Below are positions 17,032 through 26,087 of a stretch of 64,000 nt of DNA, piece after piece. Origin of the DNA: Selenomonas sp. oral taxon 892 str. F0426. Lineage in GTDB: Bacteria; Bacillota; Negativicutes; Selenomonadales; Selenomonadaceae. The notes under the pieces are model-generated. The model was not told the DNA's origin. It saw nothing but the letters and a program-made list of their open reading frames with translations, and ran no database searches. The DNA lies in NCBI RefSeq assembly GCF_000468035.1, contig NZ_KI260545.1:1-64000 (forward strand), given 5' to 3'. Positions within the stretch are counted from its first letter, which is position 1. Every line of letters begins with the position of its first letter. A program made the position numbers and the translations under genes.

Positions 17032-18372
17032 TCAAGTTAAAACACGTTGTTTGCATTCTTCCGTCCCCCACACAATCTTATCATCTGCGTCAATATCCTC
17101 ACCCGTCTGGATTTCCATCACCTTCAGCAGGGTTTCCGCTCGTATCGTATGAAACGATCCACGAGGGATGCGTACCGTCTGCCCCTCGGCGACGGAAAAC
17201 TCGTTGCCATCAAGTTTCACCCAACCACGCCCCTCGATCACTGTCCACGTTTCATCACGCCGTTCGTGCATATGATAAGTAAGTGAACGCCCCGGACTAA
17301 GTGTGATCTTGATCGTGAGACTCTCCGTCTCGGCATCGATGATGCGGAACTCGCCCCATGATTTTTCGGTATACATGACCGGTGTATGAAGCTTCTCTGC
17401 ATACGGCTTCATCGCACTGGAGCGCTCCTTATCCGAAATGAGAATGCCTTCAGGACTTGCAGCGACCACAACATCCTTCAGCCCCATGCAAAGAATCGGC
17501 ATCGGCAGTGTATTCACAACATGGACATTTTTGCACATCTCATCCATCGTGACACGACCAATCGAAGACTCCGGCATCACCTCGGCAAGCGTATTCCACG
17601 TGCCAATGTCAAGCCATGTTCCGCTATAACGTCGAACTGTAATATTTTTTTCTTTCTCAACCACGGCATAATCAAAACTAATTTTGGTGAGTTCCTCATA
17701 GCGGTTGAAGAGCTTCTCATAATCCATATAGTCCAACGATTCACGTGCCTTGCCGAGCGCATAGCCAAGCTTGAACGCAAAAACACCACTGTTCCACAGT
17801 GCCCCCTGCGCAATGTATTTCTCAGCGGTTTCCTTATCCGGTTTTTCCTTGAACGACTGCACCTTGCTCTGTGCTTCTTGGGACACAGGAATAATATAGC
17901 CGTATTTCTCACTCGGATAGGTCGGCTCAATTCCCATCAGTACGAGATTTGCGGCATCTGCTCTCTCTGCCTCTTGAAGAAGCTGAAGAACCGCATGAAA
18001 ATAATCCTCATCGACATAAGGATCGGCGGGACAGATCGCGATTGCTTCATCGAGAGAAACACCGCGCACCTCATGCAAATATGCCGAAACCAATGCAATC
18101 GCAGGGAACGTGTCGCGCCTACACGGCTCAATGGAGATATTCACCCCCGAGCCAAGCTGCCTCCGGATGAGTGAAACCTGCTCCCGTCCTGTTGCAACCG
18201 TGACTGGAACACGGGGAGCAACGCTCTGCACCTGACGACAGACACGCTGAATCATCGACTCACGTATACCGTCCTCCCGCTTCAAGAGCCGAAGAAATTG
18301 CTTGGAGTAAAGATCATTGGACAGAGGCCATAGCCGCTTGCCCGCACCACCGGAGAGTAGTACGATTTGCAC
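17032..18372 (-). CDS. manC: Mannose-1-phosphate guanylyltransferase (GDP-mannose pyrophosphorylase) with C-terminal cupin
   Basis: Makes GDP-mannose from mannose-1-phosphate and GTP. The 446-residue protein has the nucleotidyltransferase signature LLSGGAGKRLWPLSN at its start, FKEKPDKETAEKYI in the sugar-binding half, and a C-terminal phosphomannose-isomerase-type cupin (MHERRDETWTVIEGRGWV), so it may be bifunctional. I chose the GTG at 18372: it has GAGG 7 bases upstream and the family normally begins with QIVLLSGG. An ATG at 18384 adds four residues but has a poor site. It supplies the GDP-sugar pathway (gmd at 27449). No phosphomannomutase gene lies in the window. 127 bases without recognised features separate it from the MBOAT gene. 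Confidence 0.92.
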   Translation of the reverse strand: MQIVLLSGGAGKRLWPLSNDLYSKQFLRLLKREDGIRESMIQRVCRQVQSVAPRVPVTVATGREQVSLIRRQLGSGVNISIEPCRRDTFPAIALVSAYLHEVRGVSLDEAIAICPADPYVDEDYFHAVLQLLQEAERADAANLVLMGIEPTYPSEKYGYIIPVSQEAQSKVQSFKEKPDKETAEKYIAQGALWNSGVFAFKLGYALGKARESLDYMDYEKLFNRYEELTKISFDYAVVEKEKNITVRRYSGTWLDIGTWNTLAEVMPESSIGRVTMDEMCKNVHVVNTLPMPILCMGLKDVVVAASPEGILISDKERSSAMKPYAEKLHTPVMYTEKSWGEFRIIDAETESLTIKITLSPGRSLTYHMHERRDETWTVIEGRGWVKLDGNEFSVAEGQTVRIPRGSFHTIRAETLLKVMEIQTGEDIDADDKIVWGTEECKQRVLT

Positions 18373-18511
18373 ATCACACCTCATATTTTCTCATAAGTCT
18401 CGTTCTGCTATCGCGGTCAGTGACACCTTCTCCAAAAAACTGTTCTGCAGCTGACCGGATTAAAAGGGAATCACACTGATATTTTCTTCTCCCTATATTG
18501 AATAAGTTCGG

Positions 18512-19963
18512 CTAAAACTGAAAATATAGAAACTCGGTCACATCTGACAGATGACTAATTCCATAAACAAATATCCCGGCAAGAACAACCGCCCATTTAT
18601 AGTTTGGTTGTAACCGCTTGATAATATCATTAGAGCTCGGAGAAAAAGAAACCAATAAAAGTGCCAACAACAGGACTTTCTTAGGGGCATCAAAAGCAAC
18701 AAGAGTCATCAAGTTGGTATCAAAGTGCCCATTCATGAAGTCAGCAATCACATGGGGTAAAAGGACGCCATTTCCACCCACCATTGCATATAAGACTTGA
18801 AGTGCATCTGTAACAGATTCTGCACGGAAAAAGACGAATGCCACCAATACCAGACCTAGGGTCAGAACATACCCAAGAGGCTTCCACATCCAGAGATGAT
18901 ATTTTTTCCACGTATGATTGAGAACGAGTCCAAGTCCATGCAGAGAACCAAAAATAATATAAGTCCATCCGGCTCCATGCCAAATACCCGCGATGAACAT
19001 TGAAGCAAAGGTCGCCACCATCGCCTTGCCGAATGTGATTTTTTTACACGCCATCACCATCGGCGTATAAAGATAGTTGGTGATGGTCGTTGTCAGCGAC
19101 ATATGCCAGTGCTGCCAGAAGTCAATAATCCCATAAGCACGATATGGTGCGTTGAAGTTAATAGGAATGCTAATATTCATCATACGGGCAATACCAACCG
19201 CCATATCACTATATCCGGAGAAATCAAAATACAATTGCATCATGTAACAGATGGCAACTGTCCAGCTGTCCACCAAGGTGAGCTGCTCCGGATGAGCAAA
19301 GCCTTTCGCAACAACAGTAACAAAACTGTCCGCAATCAGCACCTTCTTTGCAAGACCAATAATAAACAGACTCAACCCGCGTCCCAAATTATCCCAGTCC
19401 ACATGACGCAAAGAGGAGTCCTTAAACTGCTTCATCATGGGACGATGATAGAGGATCGGACCAGCCAAAAGGTGCGGAAAAAACGATACAAACAGCGCAT
19501 AGTGAATGAAGTTGCGCTCTTTTGCAACACCTTCATAACAGTCTACGAGATAGACCATCTGCGTAATCGTAAAGAAACTGATGCCAAGCGGAAGGATGAT
19601 ATGCAGGAGAGGGAACTGTGCGCCCAGATAATTCAAATTCTCAAGGAAGAAATCCGTATACTTGAAGAAGCCAAGCAATCCTGCATTAAAAATAATTCCC
19701 AACAGGAACACTGTCTTGGCATTTTTCTTTTGTTTTTCCTTACGGTATCGGATGATGTAGCCACTGATCACATAGTTAAAGCCGATGCTAAGCAAAAGGA
19801 GCGGCAGATACTTAATGTCCCAATAGGAATAAAAGAACAGGCTAAGTCCGACGAGCCAGATGTTTGCCCATTCCGATGTTTTCTCCCGATTGCCGAGAAA
19901 GAAATATCCGCCAACGGCAATCGGGAGAAACAGGAACAGGAACTCATACGAGTTAAAAAGCAC
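18512..19963 (-). CDS. MBOAT-family membrane O-acyltransferase (AlgI/DltB-like)
   Basis: A polytopic inner-membrane protein of 483 residues, predicted to pass an acyl group across the membrane for attachment to an extracytoplasmic glycan. Seen: about ten hydrophobic segments, the AlgI-like WQHWHMSLTTTITNYLYTP and the MBOAT catalytic histidine region IAGIWHGAGWTYIIFGSLHG. The start is GTG at 19963 with GGAG 8 bases upstream, just after the ACP stop. Its neighbours (ACP, SDR, MaoC, FkbH-like, SGNH) point to a dedicated acyl donor built on the ACP and delivered to the capsular polysaccharide. Donor and acceptor are not known from sequence. Confidence 0.9.
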   Translation of the reverse strand: MLFNSYEFLFLFLPIAVGGYFFLGNREKTSEWANIWLVGLSLFFYSYWDIKYLPLLLLSIGFNYVISGYIIRYRKEKQKKNAKTVFLLGIIFNAGLLGFFKYTDFFLENLNYLGAQFPLLHIILPLGISFFTITQMVYLVDCYEGVAKERNFIHYALFVSFFPHLLAGPILYHRPMMKQFKDSSLRHVDWDNLGRGLSLFIIGLAKKVLIADSFVTVVAKGFAHPEQLTLVDSWTVAICYMMQLYFDFSGYSDMAVGIARMMNISIPINFNAPYRAYGIIDFWQHWHMSLTTTITNYLYTPMVMACKKITFGKAMVATFASMFIAGIWHGAGWTYIIFGSLHGLGLVLNHTWKKYHLWMWKPLGYVLTLGLVLVAFVFFRAESVTDALQVLYAMVGGNGVLLPHVIADFMNGHFDTNLMTLVAFDAPKKVLLLALLLVSFSPSSNDIIKRLQPNYKWAVVLAGIFVYGISHLSDVTEFLYFQF

Positions 19964-19966
19964 CGC

Positions 19967-20215
19967 TTAATTCTCCTCTATCTTTTCCTGAATGAGGTCG
20001 ATCATTTCACCGACATTCTTCAGATCCTGCAGTTCGCCAAAGGCAAACTTGATATCGAACTGCTTTTCGATGGCAACAACAAGACGGATGTGAGACAGCG
20101 AGTCCCAATCCTCGATTTGCTCTGCATTGCTCTCATTGGTGATGACGAGATCCTCATCATCAAAAATATCCTGAAAAATCGGCTGAAGGTCGTTTAGAAT
20201 TTCCTCTTTGCTCAT
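19967..20215 (-). CDS. Acyl carrier protein
   Basis: An 82-residue acidic four-helix carrier. The phosphopantetheine attachment serine is Ser39 in EDWDSLSHIRLVVAIE, and the flanking helix II pattern is typical. I start at the second ATG (20215), which lies 9 bases from AAGGAG; the ATG at 20221 is too close. It is not in a fatty-acid synthesis operon but between the SDR and the MBOAT acyltransferase, so it is probably a dedicated carrier for the acyl group put on the polysaccharide. Confidence 0.92.
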   Translation of the reverse strand: MSKEEILNDLQPIFQDIFDDEDLVITNESNAEQIEDWDSLSHIRLVVAIEKQFDIKFAFGELQDLKNVGEMIDLIQEKIEEN

Positions 20216-20244
20216 GATCATCTACTCCTTTATCTTTAGAACAC

Positions 20245-20979
20245 TTAGAAGCCATCGCCACCCGTCACAGGAATGTTAACGCCTGTGATAAAGGTATTCG
20301 CATCTGAAAACAGATATTCAATCACCCCGACAACATCCTCAGTCGTTACATTCCGCTTTGCAGGATTCCCAGCCGCACTCTGTTGAACAACCTGTTCGTG
20401 CATATTCTGAAGGAATTTCGTCTCCATCATCGACGGAGATACCATATTGATCTGAATGTTCTTCGGCGCATACTCGACGGCAAGTGCTTTCCCAAGCCCC
20501 ATCAGGGCGTATTTTGCCATGACATAGCTTGACAGGTATTTCGGCGGCATATTGATCGTACACGAGGAAAGCCCGATCACAATCTTCCCCTGCTTAGCCT
20601 TCGTCAGCTGCTTGATAAACGCCTGCAAAACAACGATAAGTGCTCTGCATTGAACAGTCATTTGACCCTCTGCATCACTCCAAGTGATCTCTGTAAATCG
20701 CTGATTTTCAATTGGTACAGCAGGAACATGGAGGATATGTGTCGGTACGAATCCCTCCGATTTCAGCCCGTTTGCAAAAGCCACCGTACTCTCTTCATCA
20801 CGAAAGTCAGCTTGTACCAACCTCATCTGCGCAGGAATTTCCTGCGCTATTTTTTCCAGTTCTTTCATATTGCGAAAATACTGGGCGACGATCTCGTCGT
20901 CTTCCTGCCACCTATGCCGCCGCAGGAATGTGCAGCAAAGATCAGACGAAGCTCCAAGCAATAAATATCGTTTTCCCAT
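20245..20979 (-). CDS. Short-chain dehydrogenase/reductase (probable ketoacyl reductase)
   Basis: 244-residue classical SDR. The N-terminal nucleotide motif is a variant (LLLGASSDLCCTF), the catalytic serine is in GLSSCT, the Tyr-x3-Lys is YVMAK, and the C-terminal NIPVTGGDGF is typical of FabG-like proteins. It probably reduces a beta-keto or related acyl group on the neighbouring ACP. The ATG at 20979 overlaps the stop of the MaoC gene (TGATG), so the two are translationally coupled. Substrate is inferred only from context. Confidence 0.85.
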   Translation of the reverse strand: MGKRYLLLGASSDLCCTFLRRHRWQEDDEIVAQYFRNMKELEKIAQEIPAQMRLVQADFRDEESTVAFANGLKSEGFVPTHILHVPAVPIENQRFTEITWSDAEGQMTVQCRALIVVLQAFIKQLTKAKQGKIVIGLSSCTINMPPKYLSSYVMAKYALMGLGKALAVEYAPKNIQINMVSPSMMETKFLQNMHEQVVQQSAAGNPAKRNVTTEDVVGVIEYLFSDANTFITGVNIPVTGGDGF

Positions 20980-21392
20980 CAAAGCACCCCCGCTTCTATT
21001 CTCGCCTTGGAGACTTTCTTCCCATCCTGATTGCGAATGACCGCCTTGACAATAATCTGCCGAACGCTGTCATTTTTCTCCGTAATCTTACCCTCTACGC
21101 GGAGTGTATTTCCAATAAATACGGGATGCAAAAAGTCACTGTGTACGCTTTGCAGCAAGCAGCGCTCTCCTGGAAGATGTTCCCCTGCAAGACAGCTATA
21201 GAGTGATGCAGTCAGCATCCCATAGACAACGCGGTCCGAAAAGCCATGATCCCGTGCGAAGTCAGAACTTACATGGAGTGGATTATTGTCGCCGGAGACT
21301 GCACGGAACTGCTGCATCATTTCCGCTGTAACCTCGCGCGTAAACGCAGCACTCTGTCCCACATAAAGGTCTTCATAGGTCAAGTGATTCAT
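20979..21392 (-). CDS. MaoC-like hotdog-fold dehydratase
   Basis: 137 residues of the MaoC/(R)-specific enoyl-CoA hydratase type. The catalytic Asp/His motif is visible as SGDNNPLHVSSDFARDHGF, followed by YGMLTASLYS of the hotdog helix. Members add water to, or remove it from, acyl thioesters on CoA or ACP. It overlaps the FkbH-like gene by ATGA and the SDR gene by TGATG. FkbH-like, MaoC and SDR are therefore made in coupled fashion, as in a small polyketide-style acyl-building unit. Confidence 0.85.
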   Translation of the reverse strand: MNHLTYEDLYVGQSAAFTREVTAEMMQQFRAVSGDNNPLHVSSDFARDHGFSDRVVYGMLTASLYSCLAGEHLPGERCLLQSVHSDFLHPVFIGNTLRVEGKITEKNDSVRQIIVKAVIRNQDGKKVSKARIEAGVL

Positions 21393-23200
21393 GCAGATAC
21401 CTCCGTTAAGGAAATGAATTTCCCCTGTTTCTGATAAGTGTCAAGAGACAGCTTCCAGACAGTATCATCTCCCTCCTGCGTAATCTTCTCAAAGCCAAAC
21501 GTCGCATAGAGATCGGAAACCATCTTATTCTTTGCCGTTTTATAGTAGTAGCCAATCAACTCCTTACAGCCGTCAGCCGCAGCACACTCTACAAGCGCAT
21601 CGAGCATCATCTGTTCCATGCCTCTTTTCAGAACACGGCAGCTCATCAGCCACAGGCGAATATGCACTTCATCACCGATTTTTTCACCAATCACCACGGA
21701 AACCAGACCATTGTCACCAAATTTGTCCGTCAATCTCCCATATAGCGTGATATATTGCGGCTCATTCGCCATCTGCTCAATATCCGCACGCGTATAGCGG
21801 CGCGTTGTCAGATTGAACTGATTGGATTTATTGGTGAGCTGGGCAATTCTATCAAAGTACAGCGGTCGAAACGGTGCTATCTCTGCCTCCATCTGGAGTG
21901 ATTTCAGGAAGTCGTCATAGCTCTCCATCGCCCCTGCCAATTCTCTGCGCTGCTTGTTTTCCATATAGGAGGCATTGCGCTTCCGATCATCCTCAGAGAT
22001 CGTTACCGGCTCAAAATAACCGCCCCCCTCAATCGCCCGAATGTAGGAAAACACATCCACAGGATCGACTTCCGGCACCGTCACCTCGGGCATCGTATCG
22101 CGCACGATCTGTCGCTCCGCTGGATTATCATCGATGAAAACGAGGCTGTCCGTACCGATATTGATCTCTTCAGCAATCGCTTGGATGTTTCGATTCTTTG
22201 GTTCCCAGTTGGCTCGGAAGGAAACAAAATCATCTACATGAAGCACACTATCCGGGTGGTCAAATCCCGTCTTGGCAACATCTTCCTCATTCTTGGAGCA
22301 AACCGCCAAAATGATGCCTCGCGCCTTCAGCCCCAAGACATATTGCTGAAATGCAGTATATGCCTCAGCCGTCGGCGTTTCGTGCCCGATCTCAATATTC
22401 TCCATGCCATCATCGCCAATGATGCCGCCCCAGAGAGTGTTGTCGAGATCCAAGACAAGGCATTTTTTGTTTTTACCCAAGATCCCCTTGATGATCTTCG
22501 CGAGACTGAGCGAAACATCTGGGATCACATCGTAGCTCATCGCAAATTTATAGGCATAGTACTGGAAACGATCATGCCACTTAGAGAGTCCAATACGTGC
22601 AGCAAGTCCGTGTAAATCATGCAGATAGAAATTATTATGCGTTGCGGCATAGTCGGAAAAGCTTCGGTTAAGGAGCTCGATAAACCGCGTCATCCCGTAG
22701 GACTCGACCGTATCCAAATTTCCAAGACCTGTCTCATACGAGAGTTCCATATTGTTCTGTATGATGATTGCAGAAGGATAACGCGCAGCGAGTTTCTCCC
22801 AAATCTGCGTAAATCGTTTCATCTCCGCATCGTGTTTATCACGAACCACATCGTTGCTGTCACCGAGCGTAGGAGCGTCCAAAATATTTACTACACTCGT
22901 AAATACAACAATGATCTCCGGCTGAAATTCGTCAAGTTCCGAGTTACCAAAAACGGCATCCTCATAGTACTTATTGTATTCGGATTGATAGAACTGCGGA
23001 CGAATCCCTGCCTCTAGAAGAAAGAGTTCCAGAACATTCTTAATGTCATCGGTTGTCGATCCGCAGAGAACGGCAATCCGTTTGTCCATATATCCCGTAC
23101 CCTCACGCGCCAACAATGCCCGTCGGATGCTCTTTTGCTTTCGCATCAAGAGATCATTGTCATACGGATAGGTAAAGATTTTCTGTAAATCAAGCGGCAT
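21389..23200 (-). CDS. FkbH-like HAD-IIIC phosphatase/acyl-loading enzyme
   Basis: 603 residues in three parts: an N-terminal SGNH-like region (40-230), a HAD-IIIC phosphatase core with LVLDLDNTLWGG (Asp251, Asp253), AVCSKNEEDV and VFIDDNPAERQ, and a C-terminal GNAT-like domain (about 440-600). Family knowledge: FkbH-type proteins take a three-carbon unit from 1,3-bisphosphoglycerate, remove the phosphate and load glyceryl onto an ACP. Here an ACP is encoded four genes downstream. The start at 23200 has an AGGAGG site; an upstream ATG at 23242 adds 14 unlikely residues. The exact acyl product (glyceryl, lactyl or other) is not determined. Confidence 0.88.
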   Translation of the reverse strand: MPLDLQKIFTYPYDNDLLMRKQKSIRRALLAREGTGYMDKRIAVLCGSTTDDIKNVLELFLLEAGIRPQFYQSEYNKYYEDAVFGNSELDEFQPEIIVVFTSVVNILDAPTLGDSNDVVRDKHDAEMKRFTQIWEKLAARYPSAIIIQNNMELSYETGLGNLDTVESYGMTRFIELLNRSFSDYAATHNNFYLHDLHGLAARIGLSKWHDRFQYYAYKFAMSYDVIPDVSLSLAKIIKGILGKNKKCLVLDLDNTLWGGIIGDDGMENIEIGHETPTAEAYTAFQQYVLGLKARGIILAVCSKNEEDVAKTGFDHPDSVLHVDDFVSFRANWEPKNRNIQAIAEEINIGTDSLVFIDDNPAERQIVRDTMPEVTVPEVDPVDVFSYIRAIEGGGYFEPVTISEDDRKRNASYMENKQRRELAGAMESYDDFLKSLQMEAEIAPFRPLYFDRIAQLTNKSNQFNLTTRRYTRADIEQMANEPQYITLYGRLTDKFGDNGLVSVVIGEKIGDEVHIRLWLMSCRVLKRGMEQMMLDALVECAAADGCKELIGYYYKTAKNKMVSDLYATFGFEKITQEGDDTVWKLSLDTYQKQGKFISLTEVSA

Positions 23201-23259
23201 ATAATCGCCTCCTATAAAAATTACTTTATTATACGGAGTCAAATCATTATCGCAGAGTC

Positions 23260-24252
23260 CTAGTAGGAGTTTAATTCATTTTCCAAATCACGAATATGCT
23301 CCTCTACATTGTCTTTCGTCACCCAAACACCGAATCCACGGGGGAGGGGACTATCTTCCATTCCAAAGATACGGTCAATGATCTTATCTCCCACATTCGG
23401 ACGATAGTGAGCCGTATCATAGTAGTTATGGTTATCTATCGCAATCTCATTCAATCCGCTAAAATCATAATATCCTGTAATCCTAGCCAGTCGTCGTTTG
23501 AACTCATTGAATTCATTAAGGTCAATCTCTAAATAGTTCACCTTGCTCATTGGATTGATGAACACGATGAGTTCAATGCCATTTTCATCCGCCAGCTCTT
23601 TGATCTCCTGTATTTCTTGCATTGCCTCATCCATTCGATTACCGGAGCCACGCGTTGTAACATAGAGAAGGTTATTTGCATATTTCTCAGGATCTTTCTC
23701 TATTTCTTGCTCTGTTATGTAATGAAAAGGTCTTCCTGTATCATAAATATCAAAAACAGTGCCCTTAGTTTTCGCCGAAACAATTGATGGTTTTTGTAAC
23801 AAGAGCAATACGTACTGCGCCCAATCATATTCTTTATAAGATCTGCGCAAAAAATTCTTCTCATTGACCTTGGGATCGCCCCAATAAGAAACATTATCTA
23901 CGCCAAGAAGAATCTGCCGTATCTCAACCCCACCTGCAATAAGCTGTTTCATATCATTCAGCCACTCATAGGGAACACCGGCAGCATACGTCATATTATA
24001 ATACGTATATCCATTATGGATGCGTGTGAGATCTATGCTTCCCACACGAGACGGTCCAAAACAAAACGCATTGTATTTTTGGGGATTTTGCAGCAAAAAC
24101 TTCATTTTAACGTAATGTTCCGGTGTCCCAAGTTTCGGTGTCGAATAGTCGCCCCTGAAAAGCCCGTAATCGTCTACTACATAATTATAGCCCATCAGGA
24201 TCAATAAAAAGACTCCCGTAATAAAAATAAGTCTTTTCACATACTGTTTCAC
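23260..24252 (-). CDS. Membrane-anchored SGNH-type protein (AlgJ/AlgX/DltD-like)
   Basis: 330 residues. A single N-terminal anchor (residues 8-24, LIFITGVFLLILMGYNY) places the rest outside the cytoplasmic membrane. SGNH features are visible: block I CFGPSRVGS with the candidate nucleophile serine, and block V YYDTAHYRPN with the Asp-x2-His pair. The GTG start at 24252 has a GGGAGA site. Encoded at the head of the acyl-building block that ends in an MBOAT protein, it is the probable periplasmic enzyme that places (or removes) the acyl group on the polysaccharide, as AlgJ/AlgX do beside AlgI. Sequence similarity beyond the motifs was not testable. Confidence 0.7.
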   Translation of the reverse strand: MKQYVKRLIFITGVFLLILMGYNYVVDDYGLFRGDYSTPKLGTPEHYVKMKFLLQNPQKYNAFCFGPSRVGSIDLTRIHNGYTYYNMTYAAGVPYEWLNDMKQLIAGGVEIRQILLGVDNVSYWGDPKVNEKNFLRRSYKEYDWAQYVLLLLQKPSIVSAKTKGTVFDIYDTGRPFHYITEQEIEKDPEKYANNLLYVTTRGSGNRMDEAMQEIQEIKELADENGIELIVFINPMSKVNYLEIDLNEFNEFKRRLARITGYYDFSGLNEIAIDNHNYYDTAHYRPNVGDKIIDRIFGMEDSPLPRGFGVWVTKDNVEEHIRDLENELNSY

Positions 24253-24303
24253 AGATATTCTCCCAAAAAATCACTTAAGTTCCGCTCATTTTAACACGCA
24301 AAG

Positions 24304-24340
24304 TTCCTGCCGCATTTCTTTACATAAAATACGGCAGGAG
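24304..24340 (-). other. Hairpin separating sugar genes from acyl-decoration genes
   Basis: A 12-bp stem with one mismatch (24305-24317 with 24327-24339) lies in the 110-base gap between the DegT aminotransferase and the SGNH gene. The minus-strand 3' flank (AACTTTGCG) is only weakly U-rich. It may be a leaky terminator or attenuator splitting the long polysaccharide transcript. Confidence 0.45.
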
Positions 24341-24362
24341 CCTCATAAACGAATCGAATTGC

Positions 24363-25448
24363 TCAAGAAAAATATGCCTTAATGTGTGCACAAACCTCAG
24401 TAATTTCCTCATCTGTCAATTGTGCCGCAGATGGAAGCCAAAGTCCCTTACGTGCAATCTCCTCCGTCACTGGATAGCTGCCCTCATAGCCGTAGGCAGG
24501 TTCTGCATGAAGCGGTGGATAGAAATCGCGCGAACCCACGCCGTGCTCCTTCAGATAGGCTTTCAGGCTTTCGCGATCCTCTACGAGAATATCAATAAAC
24601 CACGGGGTCGTGTTTTCATAATTCGTAGGAATAAACTCGATCTCTTTGACATCAGAAAGCAGCTTTTCGTACAGCTTGCCGATTTCCTTCTTGCGCTCGA
24701 CACGATAGGAAAGCTTCTTCATTTGTTCCAAGCCGACGACCGCCTGCAGATCTGTGAACTTAAAGTTCCAGCCCTTGATAAGATAGTGATCCATACCGCC
24801 CTGCGAGCGTCCGAAATCACGTATTTTCTTGATACGGTCGAACAGTTCCGCATCGTCCGTGATGAGCGCACCGCCCTGACCGGTCGTGATGACCTTCGGC
24901 GCACTGAATGAAAAACTGCCGATATGCCCGAAAAGCCCGAGATGCTTTCCGTTGAATCGTGAGCCGAGAGACTGTGCGGCATCCTCAATCAACCAGAGTC
25001 CCTTCTCTTTGCAGAATTCTGCAAACTTCTCGATTTCATCCGGATAGCGCCCATTGATCGTTACGAGCATAACAGCCTTTGTTTTCGGTGTAATCGCCGC
25101 TTTCATTTTTTCAAAATCCATGCAGAGATTTTTCCGATTGATATCCACGAAAACAGCCTTTGCTCCAATCAGCTCTGCAGAGTTCGGTGTGGCAACCATT
25201 GTATAGTCAGGAACGATAACCTCATCATCCTTCTTCACACCACAGGCCATCAGGGCAATTGAAAGGCTGACCGTACCATTTGCAACGACAGAACAATACT
25301 TCGCCCCTGTGTATTCGGCGATACGGTCTTCAAACTCACGCGTCTTTCGGAACTCTGTCACCCAGCCGCCGGACTTCATATACTCATGTACTGCATTCGC
25401 CTCAGCTTCGTCAAACCACGGCTCCATCTGATTGATAAATTTATCCAT
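24363..25448 (-). CDS. DegT/DnrJ/EryC1/StrS-family sugar aminotransferase (GDP-perosamine synthase-like)
   Basis: 361 residues, PLP-dependent. The Schiff-base lysine is Lys185 in SFSAPKVITTGQGGAL, the PLP-contact aspartate is in WLIEDAAQSLG (Asp156), and the N-terminal VVANGTVSLSIAL is typical. Family members aminate 4-keto (or 3-keto) nucleotide sugars. Beside gmd and manC the expected product is a GDP-4-amino-4,6-dideoxy sugar such as GDP-perosamine, with the following acyltransferase as possible N-acylating partner. The start at 25448 has AGGAGA 7 bases upstream; the longer frame to 25502 adds 18 unlikely residues. Confidence 0.88.
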   Translation of the reverse strand: MDKFINQMEPWFDEAEANAVHEYMKSGGWVTEFRKTREFEDRIAEYTGAKYCSVVANGTVSLSIALMACGVKKDDEVIVPDYTMVATPNSAELIGAKAVFVDINRKNLCMDFEKMKAAITPKTKAVMLVTINGRYPDEIEKFAEFCKEKGLWLIEDAAQSLGSRFNGKHLGLFGHIGSFSFSAPKVITTGQGGALITDDAELFDRIKKIRDFGRSQGGMDHYLIKGWNFKFTDLQAVVGLEQMKKLSYRVERKKEIGKLYEKLLSDVKEIEFIPTNYENTTPWFIDILVEDRESLKAYLKEHGVGSRDFYPPLHAEPAYGYEGSYPVTEEIARKGLWLPSAAQLTDEEITEVCAHIKAYFS

Positions 25449-25509
25449 GTGTATTCTCCTATAAAATCTCACCAAGTAAAACTTATGTACAGCAGCGAGC
25501 ATTAACCTC

Positions 25510-26070
25510 TTATCTGCCAGACACGGAGTTTAGAAATTCTCGTTCCTTCGCCAAAATTTCCTCGCGGTTTCTTGGCACCATCGACTTTGCCGGATTGCCT
25601 AGATGCAAATACCATTCCTTTGTAGATTTATTGACTAGCGATAATGCACCTACTGCCGAGCCTTCAGCAATGGTAACATTGGGCAAAATCACGGTATTTG
25701 ACCCGATAAGCACATGATTTTTTATGACAACTTCAGCTGCCTGGCATTTCGGTCTGAACTGAATGGGAATGGTCACATTTCCAAACCCCTCCAAGAAGTC
25801 ATCCGATCCGCAAATAATACGGCATCCTGCAGCAATACCACAGTAGTTGCCTACTTCAAAGTAGGAGGCTTTTCCTCCAATAACAGAGCAGGAAGGAGAT
25901 ATATGACAGTAATCGCCGATCTTCACACTGGTGGTAAAATAACAAAAATCGTCAATGATGACATTATCGCCAATCTCCACTTCACCAGGGTAGCGGAAAT
26001 ATACGTTGCGCCCAATCTGGACATTCTTTCCGATCTTCTTGAATTTATACACCAGATCTGTATATGGCAT
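25510..26070 (-). CDS. Left-handed beta-helix (hexapeptide repeat) acyltransferase
   Basis: 186 residues built of hexapeptide repeats (for example IGRNVYF, IGDNVIIDD, IGDYCHIS, IKNHVLIGSNTVILPNVTIAEG). The C-terminus is the typical NPAKSMVPRNREE segment seen in sugar acetyltransferases such as the perosamine N-acetyltransferase or colanic-acid type enzymes. It probably acetylates the amino sugar made by the adjacent aminotransferase, using acetyl-CoA in the cytoplasm. It overlaps nothing but is packed within 20 bases of its neighbours. Acceptor is inferred. Confidence 0.85.
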   Translation of the reverse strand: MPYTDLVYKFKKIGKNVQIGRNVYFRYPGEVEIGDNVIIDDFCYFTTSVKIGDYCHISPSCSVIGGKASYFEVGNYCGIAAGCRIICGSDDFLEGFGNVTIPIQFRPKCQAAEVVIKNHVLIGSNTVILPNVTIAEGSAVGALSLVNKSTKEWYLHLGNPAKSMVPRNREEILAKEREFLNSVSGR

Positions 26071-26087
26071 AATTGCACCTCCGACGA

